Shown here piece after piece: positions 33,198-42,103 of a stretch of DNA of 46,307 nucleotides. Both the position numbers and the translations under genes were made by a program. Source of the DNA: an uncultured Verrucomicrobiota bacterium. Its GTDB lineage: Bacteria; Verrucomicrobiota; Kiritimatiellia; Kiritimatiellales; Tichowtungiaceae. Numbering within the stretch: position 1 is the stretch's first letter; the number at the start of each line of letters is the position of its first letter. The DNA lies in NCBI GenBank assembly GCA_903831085.1, contig CAIKWE010000046.1:1-46307 (forward strand), written 5' to 3'. The notes beneath the pieces were generated by a model that was not told the DNA's origin, did not search any database, and saw nothing but the letters and a program-made list of their open reading frames with translations.

Positions 33198-34157
33198 ATG
33201 GAGTTGCGGAGCTTGAGCGAATTAATTGAATTGGAACAGACATCGGACGCCGCGTTTAAGCCCGGCCTGAACGGAGCGATCGCGGTAAAAACGACCGCCG
33301 ATCGCAAGGTGGAGTTTGTGAATTTTGAAAACGGCAAAATGCTGGCGCTGGTTAAATCGGCGATGGGCTATCCAGCCTATTACCCGGTGCACGATGTGAA
33401 GATCGAAAAACCGCTCAAGGCGGTCCTGATGGATCTCGACGGAACCACGGTACACAGCGAGCACTTCTGGATTTGGATCATCGAAAAAACTACGGCCAGC
33501 CTGCTGGGCGATCCAAAATTCAAACTTGAAGCCTGCGACGAGCCGCACGTTTCCGGTCACTCGGTTTCCGAACACCTACAGTATTGTGTCAAAAAATACT
33601 GCGCCGACAAAACCGTCGAAGAGGCGCGCACATGGTATTTCAAACACACCAACTATGAGATGAATGAAATTCTCGAAGGACGCGGCAAAAAGGGGGCCTT
33701 CACCCCGTCGCCGGGCATCAAAGAGTTCCTCTATGAGCTCAAGGCGATGAACGTGAAAATCGGACTGGTTACTTCCGGCCTCTACGAGAAAGCGTGGCCC
33801 GAAATTCTGAATGCTTTCCAAACCTTGGAAATGGGCGATCCGAAAACATTCTACGATGCCATCATCACCGCCGGGCACGCTATCCGGCACGGTGAGCCGG
33901 GCACACTCGGCGAGCTTTCGCCGAAGCCGCACCCGTGGCTTTATGCGGAAACCGCGCGCGTCGGCCTTGGGATTCCGTTTAAAGACCGCCACAGCGTTGT
34001 CGGTATTGAAGACAGCGGTGCGGGCGTTGTCTCCATCCTGCTGGCCGGCTTTGCGCCGATCGGGATTGGCGGCGGTAACATTATCGACAGCGGTACAAAA
34101 TCCCTCTGCACCCATTATGAAGAGAGTTTTGAGCAGGTGCTGAAGCGGTTGCGGTAA
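33198..34157 (+). CDS. HAD-superfamily phosphatase (beta-phosphoglucomutase-like) with N-terminal extension
   Basis: The start at 33198 (MELRSLSELIELE) has GAAAGGA about eight bases upstream. Of 319 residues, about 70 precede the HAD core and are not recognised. The core shows motif I LMDLDGTTVHSE, motif II GLVTSGLYEKAW, a helical cap and motif IV GIEDSGAGV. Such enzymes remove or move phosphate on sugar phosphates. As first gene of the plus-strand arm, divergent from the importer, it likely handles a phosphosugar from the imported glycan. The palindrome at 33815 encodes FQTLEM within it. Confidence 0.88.
   Translation: MELRSLSELIELEQTSDAAFKPGLNGAIAVKTTADRKVEFVNFENGKMLALVKSAMGYPAYYPVHDVKIEKPLKAVLMDLDGTTVHSEHFWIWIIEKTTASLLGDPKFKLEACDEPHVSGHSVSEHLQYCVKKYCADKTVEEARTWYFKHTNYEMNEILEGRGKKGAFTPSPGIKEFLYELKAMNVKIGLVTSGLYEKAWPEILNAFQTLEMGDPKTFYDAIITAGHAIRHGEPGTLGELSPKPHPWLYAETARVGLGIPFKDRHSVVGIEDSGAGVVSILLAGFAPIGIGGGNIIDSGTKSLCTHYEESFEQVLKRLR
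33815..33831. repeat. Palindrome TTTCCA-N5-TGGAAA, copy 6 (inside HAD gene)
   Basis: Exact copy with the same spacer AACCT as in gltX; translated as FQTLEM. Confidence 0.8.
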
Positions 34158-34190
34158 AATGTTCCAGGGGGACGAAAAAGAGCACCCGTT

Positions 34191-34208
34191 TTTCCCAACC
34201 CTTGGAAA
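34191..34208. repeat. 18-bp variant of the TTTCCA palindrome
   Basis: TTTCCC, spacer AACCCT, TGGAAA, with one extra base in the spacer. It is intergenic between the HAD and ABC exporter genes. Confidence 0.5.
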
Positions 34209-34242
34209 ACTTTTAGGGGGATGTCTGCCGGCAGGATGATTT

Positions 34243-36009
34243 ATGTCACTTGAACCTCGTCAACCTCTGGAGCGTCACTACAGAAGCAGCCGTCCTGCGG
34301 CCACCCTGCTGTATTTGCTGGATCGCACCTGGCTTTTCTATGTGAAGGCCCTGATCATTTATCTGATCAAGCAGTCGCCAGCCTGGATGCTTCCGTTTTT
34401 AATGGCCCGCACGATCAATACGCTGGCTCAGCCCGAACGCTATCCGATGACCGGGCTGCTGGTCTATATCGCGGTAACGGCAATTCTTCTGCTCCAGAAT
34501 GTTCCGATGAACACCTGCTACGTGGTTCTGATCTCTCGCATGGTCAGACGGATGGAGTTCCGGTTGAGAGCGGCGCTGGTGACCCGGCTCCAGCAATTGT
34601 CGATTTCTTTTCATGACCGGACGGAATCGGGCCGGTTGCAGGCGAAGGTGTTGCGCGATGTGGAGCAGATTCAGACGTTATGCATCTTTCTCAGTGACAC
34701 CGGCGTGGCCGCGCTGACCTCGTTTGTATTTGTGATTGCAGTCACCGCCTCGCGCCAGCCGGTTCTGCTGCTCTACTTCGTCGTTATGGTGCCGGTGTGC
34801 GTGCTACTGATGTATTTCTTCCGCGAAAAAATGCAGCACCGCAACGCCGCATTCCGCACAGAACTCGAACGGATGTCGGCGCAGGTCGCTGAAATGATCA
34901 TGATGATTCCCGTGGCCCGAGCCCACGGCGCGGAAAAGGAGGCGGAGGAGCGTATTGCGTCTCAATTCAGTCATGTCAATGAACGCGGGGTGAGTCTCGA
35001 CCGGGTGAATGCGCTGTTCGGTTCATCCGGCTTTGTGGCCTTCCAGTTTTCGCTGCTGACGGGCTTGTGCGTGATGATCTGGCTGTGCTGGAAGGGCCGC
35101 CTCACCGTAGGCGAAGTGACTCTGTACCAGAGTCTGTTCGGCATGATGGTCAACTCGGTGAATATGATGATCAGCGCCTATCCGCAACTGGCGAAGGGGA
35201 TGGAATCCATTCGCTCGATCGGAGAAATCCTGGAGTGCCCCGATCTGGAAAAAAACGAAGGCAAAGCGTCGGTCTCTCAGGTTCAGGGGCATATTCGCTT
35301 TGAACAGGTCGATTTTGATTACGGTACCGGAAGAGGTCCGGTAATATCCGGATTTAATCTGGAGGTTCATCCGGGAGAATGCATTGCGCTGGTGGGTTCC
35401 AGCGGCTCTGGGAAATCCACGCTGATTAATCTGCTGATTGGATTCCGCCGTCCGACCTCCGGACGCATCCTGCTCGACGGCATCGATATGGAGACGGTGG
35501 ATATGCGCACCTTCCGTCGGCACATCGCGGTCGTCTCACAGGAAACGCTGCTGGCCTCCGGAACCATCCGCGAAAATATTCTTTACGGAGCCGATGAGGA
35601 GGTCGGAGAACAGATGCGGACTGTGGTTGAAACGGCGAACCTGAGCGAGTTTACCGACCGGCTTCCAGACGGGCTCGACACTCGGGTCGGTGAGGGCGGA
35701 GCAACCCTGTCCGGCGGTCAAAAGCAGCGGGTGGCAATTGCTCGGGCGCTGATTCGCGATCCTCGTATTCTTGTGCTCGATGAAGCCACCTCGGCGCTCG
35801 ATGTGGTTTCCGAAAAGCTCGTGCAGGAAGCCATTGATCGCGCGGTGTGCAACCGGACCACCTTTATCGTGGCACATCGTTTGTCCACCATCCGCAAGGC
35901 GGACCGGATTGTTGTGATCGAGAACGGACGAATCGCCGAGACGGGCACCTATAGCGAGCTCGTGGACCGTCGGGGCCGTTTTTTTGAAATGCAGCTTCTG
36001 CAGCACTGA
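34243..36009 (+). CDS. ABC exporter, MsbA-like half transporter
   Basis: The 588-residue product fuses six membrane helices (type IV exporter fold, residues 25-320) to a nucleotide-binding domain. The latter shows Walker A GSSGSGKSTLI, Q-loop VSQETLLASGTIRENILYG, signature ATLSGGQKQRVAIARAL, Walker B ILVLDEATSALD and the H-loop IVAHRLST. MsbA-type half transporters work as homodimers and export lipids, peptides or glycoconjugates. Its place between sugar-locus genes is unusual, since the importer is encoded next door; it may export a glycolipid or a product of the pathway. It is 85 bases after the HAD gene. Confidence 0.93.
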   Translation: MSLEPRQPLERHYRSSRPAATLLYLLDRTWLFYVKALIIYLIKQSPAWMLPFLMARTINTLAQPERYPMTGLLVYIAVTAILLLQNVPMNTCYVVLISRMVRRMEFRLRAALVTRLQQLSISFHDRTESGRLQAKVLRDVEQIQTLCIFLSDTGVAALTSFVFVIAVTASRQPVLLLYFVVMVPVCVLLMYFFREKMQHRNAAFRTELERMSAQVAEMIMMIPVARAHGAEKEAEERIASQFSHVNERGVSLDRVNALFGSSGFVAFQFSLLTGLCVMIWLCWKGRLTVGEVTLYQSLFGMMVNSVNMMISAYPQLAKGMESIRSIGEILECPDLEKNEGKASVSQVQGHIRFEQVDFDYGTGRGPVISGFNLEVHPGECIALVGSSGSGKSTLINLLIGFRRPTSGRILLDGIDMETVDMRTFRRHIAVVSQETLLASGTIRENILYGADEEVGEQMRTVVETANLSEFTDRLPDGLDTRVGEGGATLSGGQKQRVAIARALIRDPRILVLDEATSALDVVSEKLVQEAIDRAVCNRTTFIVAHRLSTIRKADRIVVIENGRIAETGTYSELVDRRGRFFEMQLLQH

Positions 36010-36040
36010 TGCGGAGCGGGGGTTCACGCACCGATCGCGT

Positions 36041-36073
36041 CCAAAATGATACTTTTTTCTCAGGCAATGATGC
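36041..36073 (+). promoter_or_regulatory. Candidate operator of the sugar locus, copy upstream of the GH38-like gene
   Basis: CCAAAATGATACTTTTTT at 36041-36058 and AATGATGC at 36066-36073. The same two elements with identical 15-base phasing occur at 45451-45483 before the last sulfatase. A promoter-like pair lies directly downstream. Confidence 0.6.
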
Positions 36074-36084
36074 ATGTTCGGTCG

Positions 36085-36113
36085 TTACAATTCCATCGGA
36101 TGAGCTATTTTAT
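36085..36113 (+). promoter_or_regulatory. Possible promoter of the glycosidase/sulfatase operon
   Basis: TTACAA at 36085-36090 and TTTTAT at 36108-36113 with 17 bases between, 12 bases after the operator-like element and 36 bases before the start of the GH38-like gene. Confidence 0.4.
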
Positions 36114-36148
36114 AAGCAGGATTAATCCGGTTCATTTGAAGGATTCGT

Positions 36149-38971
36149 ATGAAAAAAGAAAAAACTGCTTATATTGTGCCGCACACCCACTGGGATCGTG
36201 AATGGCGTTACCCGATTTGGAAAAACCGCATGCTGCTCGTGGAATTTATGGAGGAGCTGCTTAACACGCTGGATACCGATCCAGAGTATTGCAGTTTTCT
36301 GCTGGATGGGCAGATCGCGCCGATCTTGGACTATCTGGAAGTGGCGTCGCACGATCGCGAGCGGGTCGCCAAATATATTCGCGAAGGACGCATTGCCGTC
36401 GGCCCGTGGTACACGCTTCCGGATCTCTATCCTCTCGATGGCGAGTGTCTTGTCCGCAATCTGCTCACCGGCACCCGGATGGCGAAGAAATTGGGAGGCG
36501 AACCGATGCGGGTCGGTTACAATTCCTTCGGATGGGGACAAACCGCGCAGTTCCCGCAGATCTATGCTGGGTTCGGGGTGGACTTCATTGTCTGCGCTAA
36601 GAAAGTGTCCAAAGAACGTGCGCCGGAAAGTGAATTCATGTGGGAGTCTCCGGACGGCACCCGGGTACTTACAACCCGCCTCGGCGAACATGCCCGTGCC
36701 AATTTTTATTTCAATGCCTATCTCTATTCCAAATACGGCATCAACTGCACCGACGGCGCCTTTAAGTACAACCCCTCATTTTCCGGAACCGCGATGCACG
36801 ATGCGCGGCAGGAACGGGCGGATGACGACTTTTTCATGATCGATCCGAAGATGGCTCATTCGGCAGAGCTCTTAAAAGAGGGTGCGGACATGGCCTGGGC
36901 CGGAACGGAAGATACAGTGGTGAAAAATTACCGGCTGTTTCTGAACGGCACGGACTTTTCCACCTCGCATCCCAATCTTTCCGCGATGGTTCGGGATCTG
37001 AACGAGCAGAGCACGGACACGGAATATATCCACACGCGAATTGAGGACTATGTTCAAAAAATGCACGAACAGGTGGATCTGTCTACGCTACGGGTGATCC
37101 GGGGCGAACTGCGCGACGGGCCGTCCTGCGATTGCTCCGGCAACGCACTGGCGTCGCGCATCTATCTGAAACAGCTCAACAAACAGGTTCAGAACGTCGT
37201 TCTGCGCAAGACCGAGCCGCTGGCCGCCGCGCTGTCACTGTGTGGCACCGTCACCTATCCGCGCGGCTTTATGGATTCCGCCTGGAAGCAGTTGCTGCAG
37301 TCGCATTCGCACGACTCGATCAACGGCGTGACGCAGGATAAAACCGCCAATGATGTCGAGCACCGGCTCAATCAGGCGCTGGAAATCGGCACTGTCGTTT
37401 ACGACAAGATGGTGGCGGAAACGCTCAAACAGATTGATTTGTCGGCCTGCGAAAGCGACGAACAGGTGCTGGTGGTCTTCAACCCGTCCGCGCACCCGCG
37501 CCGTGAAGTGGTCGAGGCGTGTGTCTGCACTCCCGGCGAGCAGGGGGTCTGGAGTCTGGCCGCTGCTGATTGTGCGGGTAATCCGCTGGCTGTGCAGGAA
37601 GGTGCGCGCTCGGAAAAAACGTTCCCGGTACACGATTGCCAAGCCCGTCCGTGGCCCTACAAAACCGACCGCCACATGATCAAGATCGATGCGGGCGAAC
37701 TGCCGGCGGGCGGTTACAAAGTTATCCGCCTTTCGACGAAATCGACGTTTGAACGCAATCACCACTACTGGCTGGAAATGCGTCGCAGCGACGGCCATCT
37801 GCTTTCTCCAGCCGACAATGTGCTCGAAAACGAGCACCTGCGTGTCGAGGTGGCCGCCAACGGCACGTTGTCGCTCACCGAAAAAGCAGCCGGTAGAACA
37901 TACACAGGGCTGCACTATTTCGAAGACGGCGGCGACATCGGAAACTACTGGGCTTTTTATCCGCCGTACAACGATCAAATATTTAACACGCTGACCTCCA
38001 GCCCGCGCATCTGGCTCGAAGAAAACGGTGCGCTGTCGGCCACGATCGGCATCGAATACCGGCTGGTTCTTCCCGCCTTTGCTCATGAGCCCGAATGCGG
38101 TGTTCGTGGCGAAAGCTGTCGCAGTACCGAAACTAAAGAGTTAGTGATTACTTCCAAGGTCACGCTTAAGAAAAATGCGAAACGCGTCGATATTCGCACG
38201 ACCGTCGATAACAACATTTGCGACCACCGGTTGCGCGTGGCGTTTCCCACCGGCATCAAGGCGGAAAACGCCTGCTCCTCCGGCCACTTCACAGTCGATG
38301 AACGCCCGCGCGTTCCCGTGAAAGACAAAAACGGCGAATACTGGCCGGAAATGCAGACATTGCCCACACAGCATTTTGTTGACCTGAGCGCAGACGGGCA
38401 GGGGCTGGCTCTATTGCATACCGGCATGACCGAATATGAAGCCTGTGCGGATGAAAATTCCACACTGCGCATGACGCTGTTCCGCGCCATAGGCAACATG
38501 ATCGTCACCTGGTGGGAAGCGGTCGGTGTTTTCCCGGATCAGAACGGCAGCCAGCTTCAGCGCAAGATGACTTTCGATTATGCGCTTTACCCTCACGCCG
38601 GGGATTGGGCCGAAGGCGAAGTGTACGCCGAAGCCGAGGCCTTGAATGTTCCGGTGGCGCCGTTTCAGATCGCCACCCCCGGTCAGCAGGGAACGCTGCC
38701 GCCCGAACAGAGTTTTTATTCGGTCGAACCGGCCAATCTGATTGTCTCCGCATTTAAGCAGACGCAAGACCGTGAAACCTGTATCCTGCGGGTATTCAAT
38801 CCGACCCGTGAAACGATCCGGGGAACCATCCGGTTGAAAGCGCTACTGAAAGGGGCGTATCTGACCGATTTGGATGAGACGCGAATTTCACCGCTCAAAC
38901 GGATTGACGGATCGTCGGTTGCGATTGAAGCCGGTCCCGGAAAAATCGTGACCGTTGAACTGGAAGCGTAA
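36149..38971 (+). CDS. GH38-family alpha-mannosidase-like protein with altered nucleophile motif
   Basis: GGA before the ATG at 36149 supports the start; the 940-residue product has no signal peptide, so it is cytosolic. Family 38 features are the N-terminal metal-binding PHTHWDREW (His14, Asp16), the WYTLPDLYPLDGE region and the C-terminal-core metal-site motif QSHSHDSINGV. The catalytic nucleophile motif in bacterial GH38 proteins is GYxPDSFGxxxQMPQI; here it reads GYNSFGWGQTAQFPQIY (around Asn125), with no Asp. GH38 enzymes hydrolyse alpha-mannosides, or related sugars such as mannosylglycerate. The protein may have lost activity, use another residue or act on a different linkage. The GH95-like gene follows 12 bases later. 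Confidence 0.85.
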   Translation: MKKEKTAYIVPHTHWDREWRYPIWKNRMLLVEFMEELLNTLDTDPEYCSFLLDGQIAPILDYLEVASHDRERVAKYIREGRIAVGPWYTLPDLYPLDGECLVRNLLTGTRMAKKLGGEPMRVGYNSFGWGQTAQFPQIYAGFGVDFIVCAKKVSKERAPESEFMWESPDGTRVLTTRLGEHARANFYFNAYLYSKYGINCTDGAFKYNPSFSGTAMHDARQERADDDFFMIDPKMAHSAELLKEGADMAWAGTEDTVVKNYRLFLNGTDFSTSHPNLSAMVRDLNEQSTDTEYIHTRIEDYVQKMHEQVDLSTLRVIRGELRDGPSCDCSGNALASRIYLKQLNKQVQNVVLRKTEPLAAALSLCGTVTYPRGFMDSAWKQLLQSHSHDSINGVTQDKTANDVEHRLNQALEIGTVVYDKMVAETLKQIDLSACESDEQVLVVFNPSAHPRREVVEACVCTPGEQGVWSLAAADCAGNPLAVQEGARSEKTFPVHDCQARPWPYKTDRHMIKIDAGELPAGGYKVIRLSTKSTFERNHHYWLEMRRSDGHLLSPADNVLENEHLRVEVAANGTLSLTEKAAGRTYTGLHYFEDGGDIGNYWAFYPPYNDQIFNTLTSSPRIWLEENGALSATIGIEYRLVLPAFAHEPECGVRGESCRSTETKELVITSKVTLKKNAKRVDIRTTVDNNICDHRLRVAFPTGIKAENACSSGHFTVDERPRVPVKDKNGEYWPEMQTLPTQHFVDLSADGQGLALLHTGMTEYEACADENSTLRMTLFRAIGNMIVTWWEAVGVFPDQNGSQLQRKMTFDYALYPHAGDWAEGEVYAEAEALNVPVAPFQIATPGQQGTLPPEQSFYSVEPANLIVSAFKQTQDRETCILRVFNPTRETIRGTIRLKALLKGAYLTDLDETRISPLKRIDGSSVAIEAGPGKIVTVELEA

Positions 38972-38983
38972 CGGAGTCAATCT

Positions 38984-41900
38984 ATGTGCGGGTGTGACGC
39001 GAACGGGCAGGAATGGAATGTGTTATCTGCCAAACTGAAGAGCTGGCTGTCCGTTTATGATGAACCCGTTTCATCGTTACTGAATGTGAATCAGATTCCG
39101 GACGCGCCGCTGTGCGGCGGCGGGAAACTGACGCTGGCGCTGGACGGGGATCATCGTGAAGTCAATTTCCACCTCACCAAATCCGACTTCTGGACGGTGG
39201 TTGCGCATCCGGAAAATCTGTTTCCGAAATTTCAGGTAAAACCCGCGCCGTTCTGCCGGATGAGTCTGATGGTCAACAATTCCGCTCCGCAGACGGACGG
39301 TTTCCAGCACGTTCAGGATATGTCGTGCGCCGAAATCCGTAGCGAGCTTCCGCTGGACGGCGGCCTGCTTCAGGTACGCAGCGCGGCGATCGCACAGCAG
39401 GATTTTGCGGTGTTTGAACTGACGGCACAGCGCACCGTCGCGTCGGTAACGGTCCGGTTGCGGGCCTCCAATGATGAAAACAATTTTTTCATCATGGAAG
39501 GGGTCGAAGACGATCAGACGGTCTGGCTGCGCAAGGAACACAAGTCGATGCTAACGGTCAACGCCGCCGCTGCGCTCAAAGCCTTCGGGGCGGAAAACGT
39601 GCGGATCGAATACGACGGCGGAATCATCGCCGCATTTTCCTTTGATGTGCAGCCGGACCGCCCGGTTCAGCTGGTGCTCAGCGCCAAGGGCGGCAAAGAT
39701 GAATATCAGCATCTCGAAAAGGCACTGGCAGCGCTGGCGTCGATTACCTCGGCAGATATTTCCAACCTTTGGAAACAACAGGTTGAATGGTGGAAAGAGT
39801 TCTGGCTGAAGTCGTGGATTGAAATTCATGATGAGCTGATCGAGCGCTATTACTACGGTGCACAGTATGTCCTCGGCTGTTCGCTTGATCTGGACGCCCG
39901 TGTAACGCCCGGTTTGGCGGGCGGCTGGATTACGTCACCCCATCCGCTGTGGGGCGGAACCTACACGATGAACTACAACGGCGAAGCGCCGTTCTGGGGT
40001 CTCTTTTCTTCCAATCGTGGCGAACTGATTCTGCCCTATGCCCGCGTCTGCAAAGATTACATTCCGTCCGGCCGTTTGCTGGCCAAAGAGCTGAAGACCC
40101 GGGGCATTATCATGCCGGTAATGATTGCGCCGTGGGGGCTGGCCGACAACGATGATGCGCTGGGACAGAAGGGCAATGCCTCGCTGGCGGCGTTATCGCT
40201 GATTTGGCACGTTCAGTTTTCCAAGGATCGGAACTTTCTGGAGCAGTATGCCTATCCGTTTGTCCGCGAGCTGGCTGACTTCTGGGAAGACAATCTGACG
40301 CTGGATGCATCCGGCCGCTATGTCATCGAAAACTCCGCTGCAAGGGAACGCACGCCCGGCGATCTGAATCCCGGTAACGATCTGGGTTACGCCTGGCAGG
40401 TTCTGCAAGCCGCGATTGAATTCAGCACGGAACTCGGAGTGGACGAAAAACGGCGCGGGACATGGCGGAAGTTTTTGGACCGGTTAAGCGATTATCCCGT
40501 TGCGGAGGTGGACGATAATCTGTGCTTCAAAGAGGCTGAAAACCGCAAGCCGGTTTCTTTCCTTGGGATTGGCGACAATCCGGTCTGTCTCGACCATGTC
40601 TATCCGGGGGGATCACTGGATGAAGCGGCGGGCGAGAAAGGGAAGATCATCACGCGCAACACCCTGCGTCATCTGAATTCCTGGAAGCAGGAAAACGCCT
40701 TCCCGCGTATTTTTTCTCAGGCCGTCCGCGCCGAATGGCCGGGCGAAGAAATCCTTCGTTTTTTCAAAAAACGGATCAGCACACTGGATTCCTATCCGAA
40801 CGAAACCGTCCGCCGGAATAATACCTTGATTCCGAACGACCATTCGTTTGAAGGAACCGGCTGTATTGAGTTCATCAACTCCATGCTGGCTCATGCGCAC
40901 GGCGGTGTGTTGAAAGTTTTTGATGTCTGGCCGAAAGAGCGCGATGCGTCATTTAAACGTCTGCGGGTTCGCGGTGCATTCCTCGTAAACGGCGAGCTGA
41001 AAAACGGTCACGTTTCCGGCGTGAAAGTGGTTTCCGAAAAAGGCGGAATCTGCCGAATGAAGAGCTGTTGGGCAGGCCGTGCGATTTCCGTGATGCAGGA
41101 TGACGCACCGGTTGATGTCTGCTTGGAAGCGGGTGTTTATTTATGGGAAACCGTCGCAGGCGGCGTGTATCAAATCGCCGCCGGTGAGCCCGTCGCGCAG
41201 GAAAAACAGAATCCGCCGGTCATGCTGGTTCCAATCATTGGAAAAGAAGCGCGGGCTTCGCGTGAACGGTGTGAAGCGGATCTGGACATCCTGCTGACAC
41301 CGGAGATCAACTCCACGCAACTGCAGGTGGATGTCGTTTACGCGGACGAGAGCCGCCGCTGTTGCACAGCGCAATGCCGATTCAACAGTGCGGACACTCA
41401 GATTGCCGCTGTCAGTCCGAAAGGAACAATTACCGGAAGTTGTAGCGGAAGGACCTGCATTGATGTGACTGCGGAAATCGACGGCGTTCGTTTAGCGCAT
41501 TCGGTTTCAGTTTATATGCTCAACCGCCCGGTAATCGCCGGAGTGAAGGGCTTCGCTATTGCTAAAAATAACAGTCCGCACCGCCCTGCGCATACGGTGG
41601 AATGCATCCTGGAAGGCGACGGCATGACCGGCCCGGACGTGACTGACCTGCATCGCGCCAACTCGTATGGTGTTGGCCTGTATGCCACGCTGGGCGACGG
41701 CGAAAATGCCTGGATCCGTTTTGATCTGGGAACGGTCTGCACGCTGGATGAAATGTGGATATGGAACTACAACTGCCCGGATGATAACTACCGCGTGCTG
41801 TGGTGGAACGGCGGCACTGCCTGCGGCATGCGGGATGTGACCGTTGAATATTCTGCCGACGGCCAGGTCTGGACGGAACTCAAAGCAGAAGGGTATCCGT

Positions 41901-42103
41901 TCCGGCTGGCGAAAGCCTCCGGCAAACCGTGGATGCCCGCCACAAATCTTGACGGAACACATCGCTCGATTCGGTTCGGCGGGGTTAAGGCGCGGTATGT
42001 CAAACTGACGGCGGTTCCAATCATTGGTATAGGCAACTGGGGCGGGAAGAATTTCGGGCTTAGTCAGGTTCGGTTCACTCAGCTTTTTGGAGAAGAGGTA
42101 TGA
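38984..42103 (+). CDS. GH95-like (alpha-L-fucosidase/galactosidase fold) enzyme with Ig-like and F5/8C domains
   Basis: GGAG precedes the ATG at 38984. The 1039-residue product starts with a beta domain, then an (alpha/alpha)6 barrel. The GH95 signature WGxxYTxNxNxExxxW appears as WGGTYTMNYNGEAPFW, keeping Asn330 and Asn332, which in GH95 fucosidase activate the water. A Glu at 455 (NSAARERTPG) aligns with the general-acid region, and MLAHAHGGVLKVFDVWPK with LRVRGAFLV matches the C-terminal GH95 barrel end. After about residue 750 come a BIG2-like Ig fold (VSPKGTITGSCSGRTCIDVTA) and a discoidin/F5/8 type C domain (FDLGTVCTLDEMWIWNYN, VTVEYSADGQVWTELKA, ARYVKLTAV). There is no signal peptide, which is odd for such accessory domains. 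Confidence 0.82.
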   Translation: MCGCDANGQEWNVLSAKLKSWLSVYDEPVSSLLNVNQIPDAPLCGGGKLTLALDGDHREVNFHLTKSDFWTVVAHPENLFPKFQVKPAPFCRMSLMVNNSAPQTDGFQHVQDMSCAEIRSELPLDGGLLQVRSAAIAQQDFAVFELTAQRTVASVTVRLRASNDENNFFIMEGVEDDQTVWLRKEHKSMLTVNAAAALKAFGAENVRIEYDGGIIAAFSFDVQPDRPVQLVLSAKGGKDEYQHLEKALAALASITSADISNLWKQQVEWWKEFWLKSWIEIHDELIERYYYGAQYVLGCSLDLDARVTPGLAGGWITSPHPLWGGTYTMNYNGEAPFWGLFSSNRGELILPYARVCKDYIPSGRLLAKELKTRGIIMPVMIAPWGLADNDDALGQKGNASLAALSLIWHVQFSKDRNFLEQYAYPFVRELADFWEDNLTLDASGRYVIENSAARERTPGDLNPGNDLGYAWQVLQAAIEFSTELGVDEKRRGTWRKFLDRLSDYPVAEVDDNLCFKEAENRKPVSFLGIGDNPVCLDHVYPGGSLDEAAGEKGKIITRNTLRHLNSWKQENAFPRIFSQAVRAEWPGEEILRFFKKRISTLDSYPNETVRRNNTLIPNDHSFEGTGCIEFINSMLAHAHGGVLKVFDVWPKERDASFKRLRVRGAFLVNGELKNGHVSGVKVVSEKGGICRMKSCWAGRAISVMQDDAPVDVCLEAGVYLWETVAGGVYQIAAGEPVAQEKQNPPVMLVPIIGKEARASRERCEADLDILLTPEINSTQLQVDVVYADESRRCCTAQCRFNSADTQIAAVSPKGTITGSCSGRTCIDVTAEIDGVRLAHSVSVYMLNRPVIAGVKGFAIAKNNSPHRPAHTVECILEGDGMTGPDVTDLHRANSYGVGLYATLGDGENAWIRFDLGTVCTLDEMWIWNYNCPDDNYRVLWWNGGTACGMRDVTVEYSADGQVWTELKAEGYPFRLAKASGKPWMPATNLDGTHRSIRFGGVKARYVKLTAVPIIGIGNWGGKNFGLSQVRFTQLFGEEV
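39759..39775. repeat. Palindrome TTTCCA-N5-TGGAAA, copy 7 (inside the GH95-like gene)
   Basis: Exact copy with spacer ACCTT, translated as SNLWKQ. A one-mismatch relative (GTTCCA-ATCAT-TGGAAA) lies at 41228-41244 in the same gene, encoding VPIIGK. Confidence 0.75.

Noticed and set aside
37235-38086. 283-codon minus-strand frame opposite the GH38-like gene
   Set aside because: Antisense shadow of a well-supported enzyme gene, no start signals.
42008-42026. TTCCAATCATTGG in the GH95-like gene as another palindrome copy
   Set aside because: The right arm lacks the final AAA, so more than one position differs. It encodes VPIIG, as does 41228, and may be codon coincidence.
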